The translations under genes were made by a program, and so were the position numbers. The notes below the pieces were generated by a model. That model saw only the letters and a list, made by a program, of their open reading frames with translations, did not search any database and was not told the DNA's origin. From contig CP099846.1 in the NCBI GenBank assembly GCA_030062745.1, positions 24,655,701-24,719,700 of the forward strand: a stretch of DNA of 64,000 nt, in the 5' to 3' direction. Positions 60,070 to 64,000 of this stretch are shown here, in pieces (positions within the stretch are counted from its first letter, which is position 1; the number at the start of each line of letters is the position of its first letter). Source of the DNA: Capitulum mitella (lineage: Eukaryota > Arthropoda > Thecostraca > Pollicipedomorpha > Pollicipedidae).

Positions 60070-62430
60070 AGACCAAGAGCCCCTCTGCCCCCTCGTAGCT
60101 TATGCTTTTTTGCCGGCTTTTTGGCGGTCTCGGGTCATCAGTCAGGGCCCTCTCGTGATCTCAGGTTCCTTTTACAGTTTCACGTGTCCCTCGGGACGTC
60201 TCAAGCGTTCCTTTGGCACTTTCAGGGACACTTCGAGCAGTGTCATGGACCCATCTGGTAGATTCAGAGGCACGTAAGCCATCTCGGGTTCCCTTCTATC
60301 GACCCTGGGGAATATTTGCCGTCTAGGAAGCCCATCAGGCAGTTACAAGGGCCCTTCGTAAGTCCCTCTATGCCGTGACTGATGCGCTTCTGGCAATGTT
60401 TTAAGTCCTTTGGCCGTTTCAGGAGCTGTCTGGACGTCTCAAGGCTTAACAGTTTCGGGGGCCCCTCTGGCCATTTCAGTGGCCCCTGGTGGAGACTGCT
60501 AGTGAGCGGTCTCAAAGACCCCTCTCTGGCAGTCTCAGTGGACCCCCTGTTGTCCTAGGTTCCCCTCCGGTTGTCTGTGGGAACATATTTTTTTCGTCTC
60601 ATGAGCTCTCTGGCAGTTACAAAAGACCTTTGGCCGATTTCAGGACTCCTATGTGGTGTCATGGGCCCCTTGAACGTCTCCGGTACTCTCCATGGCAGTA
60701 TCAGGGGTCTTCCTCTGTTACATGGGGTATATCTGGCAGTCGGGGCCTCACTGACAGTCTCAGGCAGACGTTTTCTATGCTAGAAGCCCGCCAAAAACAC
60801 TCGGGTGCTCTCTGGCCGTCCAGAGCCCCATACTATCTATGAGGTCCTCTCCTATGAGGTCTTTACCTTGCAGGGACTCCCCGACATTTTCGGCAGTCTC
60901 ACGGGACATATGCCGTATACGGGCCCACCTTGCTTTCTTAGAATACACCTGACCTCCCCGGGTCCCCCTGACTGCATGAAGAACCCCTCTGGTTTTCAAA
61001 AAGACTAGTGTAGCCCATTTGGGCTCCTCTTGAGGTTGAGAAGGTCACTGATCAATACCTGTGCAGGGGGCCCTCTAGCTGGCCAGGGTGTTCTTATGCC
61101 GTGCTAAGCACCCTTTTAAGTTCTTGCCGTCTCAGGGGACTTTCTGACATTTTAAGCGGTCTCATGGACCCTTTTAACGTTATGATCATGACCCTTTGAC
61201 GTGTTGGGGCCCCTTTTGCCTGTCCCCGGGATCCTTGGAAAGTCTCAGGAGCCTTTCTATCCATCTCAGGGCCATCTTGTGGTCTCAAGGTCTTATTAAC
61301 CTTCCCGGGGCCCTCACTGCGTCAGGAAACTTCAGCTTTTCATACAGGTTCGTGAAACCCATTCGGGGGTCCTATGGTATTCCAGCGGCCCTTATGCCGT
61401 CCTAGGAACTCAGTCCTCTTATTGGCCGTCTCAGGGGCCCTGTAACTCTTCTGGCGGACTCAGGGGCAGTCTGTCGTATGGGTGCCTATTGTGGTCTCCG
61501 GGTCCCTCTGAAAGCTTTAGGAGTCTTACCAGGGGTGCAGCCAGCCAAAAATTCCGGGGGTCTTCGTCCAGCGGCGGTCCCCGTCCCACTTCATGTGGAC
61601 TTCCCCTGGACAACAAGGGCCCTCTGAAATGCTGGCAAGAGCCTCACAGACCAGCAGGGGGCCCTACAGATCGGCAGGAGGTTCCTACAGGCCAGCAGGG
61701 TGTCCCTGTATGTTGACAGCAAGTCATCTCAGGCAGAGGGCCCTCTCGACCAGCAGGAGCTCTATAGGCCGGCAAGGTCCCTTCAGGACAGCAGGGGTTC
61801 CCTCGACAGGCCAACCGGAGCCCTTCTATAGGTGGCAAGGGTCCCACAGGCCGGCAGGGGCCCCTACAAACCGGAAAGATGTCCCTGCAGGCCAGTAGGG
61901 GGCCCAAAAGGCCGGCAAGGGGCCCTTTTCAAGGCCCCGCACGCCGGCAGAAGGCCCATAAAAGCTGGCAGGGGGCCCTAAAGGGCGGCAGGGCCCCACA
62001 GACCGGCAGAGGGGGCCCTACAAGCTGGTAGGATGCCTCCATAGGCTGGTAGTGGGCCCCTACAGGTCAGCAAGAGGCCCCCTCCAGGCCAACAGAGGTC
62101 CCTCTATATGTCTGGATATAATCGTTTCATCTTTAGTCTTCTCGTTTCTACCGTTCTTCAAACATTTTGGCGACAGCTTCGGTTTTTATAAGACTGATTT
62201 TGTATAACCTCGGTGGCGGTGGGCCCCCTTCAGACACTTCAGGGGGTCCTGGTCTGTCCTGTCCTGTGATCCCTGGGACCATCCTGACTGCGCTCCTGGG
62301 CCCTTTTTATGCGTGTCAGGGGCCATCTCAACCTTCCAGAGGTCCCCCTGACTGCATCAAGAACCCGTCACGTTTCACAGAGACCCTGTAAAGCTGATAC
62401 CGGGACCCTTTGGGGCCCTTCCGGGCTGGC
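60070..62430. repeat. Degenerate ~21-bp minisatellite, 2.3 kb
   Basis: The left part (to about 61610) consists of 19-22-bp variants of CCTCTGGCAGTCTCAGGGGC. The right part (61630-62110) has units near CAGGGGGCCCTACAGGCCGG, also 18-22 bp. The left motif resumes after 62200. A longer phrase, GGTCCCCCTGACTGCAT-AAG, occurs at 60960 and 62342. Roughly 100 units are present, none identical for long. Frames of about 100 codons here are artefacts. Confidence 0.85.
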
Positions 62431-62935
62431 CCAAGAAGGGCCTCTTCCGAGCCCCCCTCGTGGGACCCCTTCTCTGGCCTCAGGGGGGGCCATCGCCCCC
62501 ATCGTCTCCTGGATCCGAGCCTGGCTCGAGATAACGTATGATCGCCCTATTCCCTTTTTTACCCACCCGATTAATGATGCCAGTTCGGTGCATTAGCGAA
62601 CGGACCGTTTCGTTTTCATCAGTCGCAGTCTGAGGCGCCACTGCTGCGGATATTGGGTGATTAGGATGAGTTGACGCCTGCCCGACAGTTACGGTTCTCA
62701 TCAACCTCGGGGAGCAAAAGTAGAATTCTAACCTTGCAGCATTTACCAATCTTCGCCTACCACATGACTACTGTTTGTTGCACCACTTCATGAAGAAGTC
62801 ATTCTGACACCTTACTGCTAAGCACTTTGACAACGGCATACCAACTGTCTTGTGAGCAAAATAAATTTTAATGTCATGTCCTTACAGTATTTGCCAGTGA
62901 GATGAGCAGATACCAGTGGACTATTTCTTGTTTCT

Positions 62936-62938
<3 letters not shown>
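62431..62938. other. Intergenic, nothing recognised
   Basis: GC-rich at first, then ordinary. No gene is seen. Confidence 0.4.

Positions 62939-62982
<44 letters not shown>
62939..62982. repeat. AT microsatellite
   Basis: Uninterrupted AT repeats, about 44 bp. Frames reading IYIYIY on either strand are artefacts. Confidence 0.95.
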
Positions 62983-62986
<4 letters not shown>

Positions 62987-63379
62987 GTATATGCATGCAT
63001 GTATATATATCTATACAGGATGCTCCTTTGCATTCTTTTGAGAGGGCCATGGTCCACACAATGTTGGTTTGGGCCCACCCAATATTTTCTACCAGTTTTG
63101 AAGGGCAATGAGTAATAATAATAAAAAGAGCAGCTGAAACAGGAAAGGGATAAACAAAAAATACAGAATAAAGTCTAAAGCAATATATCTATCTTTCTAT
63201 CTTCTACGTACATACCTGCATACATGGGGATAAAAACAATTTCTAATTTGACAGATAGTAACAAAAAACTTATAAATTCCATTGGCCAAAATAAATTGGC
63301 TAAATCTGCTGACAAAGCCATATTTGAGGGCAGGTTAAGTTGTCCGCTCAGCCCCCAATCATTTACGGAAATTGATGCC
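62983..63379. other. Intergenic, nothing recognised
   Basis: AT-rich spacer between two microsatellites. No gene is seen. Confidence 0.45.
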
Positions 63380-63500
63380 CCTATATATCATATACATATA
63401 TATATATCATATATATATATATCATATACATATATATATATATCATATATATATACATATATATGCATATATATATATATATACATATTCAGATATATAT
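63380..63500. repeat. ATATATCATA-type microsatellite
   Basis: AT repeats interrupted at intervals by CATATA and CATAT, about 120 bp. Confidence 0.9.
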
Positions 63501-63805
63501 GGCTGTCATCCAAATTTGGAAAGAAATAAATAAAAAGAAAGTTTATGTTAATATAAATAGAAATAAAAAGAAAGTTTATGAGTCAAACAATGCGCAGATC
63601 TACTCGGCTGGGAACCCATATCTCATGAACGACTCAATGTCACACCAACGGGTCTCCTTATTCTGCACACAAACTCATCGGTATTATATTTTGTAGTATA
63701 ACTAATATCATAACCATTCTACTGACAACCTACGCAACTTATTACTAACCGACGGAAGGTCAATACGGACAACAAGACCGACACAGTAGTCGAGAAAGTA
63801 CTCAC
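63501..63805. other. Flank, possible first intron
   Basis: If the minus-strand start at 63820 is real this is the beginning of its first intron (GTGAGTAC at 63805-63798). A near-repeat of AAGAAAGTTTATG lies at 63535-63580. Confidence 0.35.
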
Positions 63806-63820
63806 CGCTGCTTCCGCCAT
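63806..63820 (-). CDS. Candidate first coding exon (MAEAA)
   Basis: The minus strand reads GCGATGGCGGAAGCAGCG followed by a consensus donor GTGAGTAC. That gives M-A-E-A-A in phase 0. The start context is good, and upstream DNA is GC-richer with ATGGCG motifs. I found no following exon, so the gene cannot be named. The short length makes chance a real possibility. Confidence 0.4.
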
Positions 63821-63880
63821 CGCATGCGCGACGACAAATGGCGTCAACGTGATTTGGCGCACCGTGTTAAAAATGGCGGA
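63821..63880. promoter_or_regulatory. Promoter-like spot with YY1-like motifs
   Basis: AAAATGGCGG at 63870-63879 (plus) fits the YY1 consensus AAnATGGCGGC, and GATGGCGGAA on the minus strand (63813-63822) is similar. YY1 sites of this form often sit just downstream of transcription starts and include the start codon. The plus-strand ATG at 63873 stays open to the end of the window (42 codons), so a divergent pair is possible. Confidence 0.35.
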
Positions 63881-64000
63881 TGACACACCATTCTTGTGCT
63901 TAATGCACATTAATATTGTGTACGTTACACCATGTATTCTACAAACGCGTCCTCGACACGCCACGACTGTGCTCTGCAGGCTGCAGCACACTGAACACGT

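Noticed and set aside
60030-62000. Numerous 60-117-codon frames
   Set aside because: Artefacts of the 21-bp minisatellite; period divisible by three keeps frames open by chance.

Overview
The window is metazoan nuclear DNA, almost certainly from an invertebrate. Coding sequence is sparse and split by GT-AG introns, and most of the window is transposon-derived or simple-repeat DNA. A few recognisable or phase-consistent exons are much richer in G+C than their surroundings. A crustacean or other arthropod would fit the LINE and mariner sequences and the GC-rich exons, but nothing here fixes the phylum. No bacterial genes, CRISPR array or rRNA were seen. Region 1-12 kb: the 5' end of a minus-strand gene for cytosolic aconitase / iron regulatory protein 1 (exon 1 at 4240-4252, exon 2 at 3002-3097) runs off the left edge, and a piggyBac-like MITE sits in its second intron. 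About 390 bp away a candidate plus-strand start codon (4644) may share the promoter. Three GC-rich plus-strand exons (5765-6001, 6469-6607, 6895-7121) join with matching phases into a gene I do not recognise; its last exon has an in-frame TAG followed by 15 more sense codons. A possible terminal exon of another gene lies at 11708-11965. Region 12-30 kb: a repeat element with a ~317-bp tandem core (12520-13820, with an inverted copy at 4836-5375), a 500-bp GATA microsatellite, a second piggyBac-like MITE family, a 38-bp minisatellite, several perfect hairpins, and GC-rich degenerate repeats at 24.0-27.5 kb. Region 30-53 kb: mostly repeats and unassigned DNA, including a CpG-rich block (29.6-30.3 kb), further MITE copies (36752-37964, 46343-47556, and a decayed one from 51468), and the 3' end of an L2/CR1-like LINE (about 44.9-45.75 kb). 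Region 53-64 kb: a broken 5'-truncated mariner, a heavily broken transposase gene resembling the CACTA/tnp2 (CMC) superfamily (about 56948-59123, minus), a 2.3-kb degenerate ~21-bp minisatellite (60.07-62.43 kb), AT microsatellites, and at the right edge a promoter-like spot with two YY1-like ATGGCGG start sites. No multi-gene system is evident. The most interesting signals are two TTAA-flanked MITE families that share a piggyBac-style asymmetric end architecture with G/C-run hairpins and carry repeated TGACCT/AGGTCA motifs, the unrecognised three-exon gene with its internal stop, and the element with the 317-bp tandem core.
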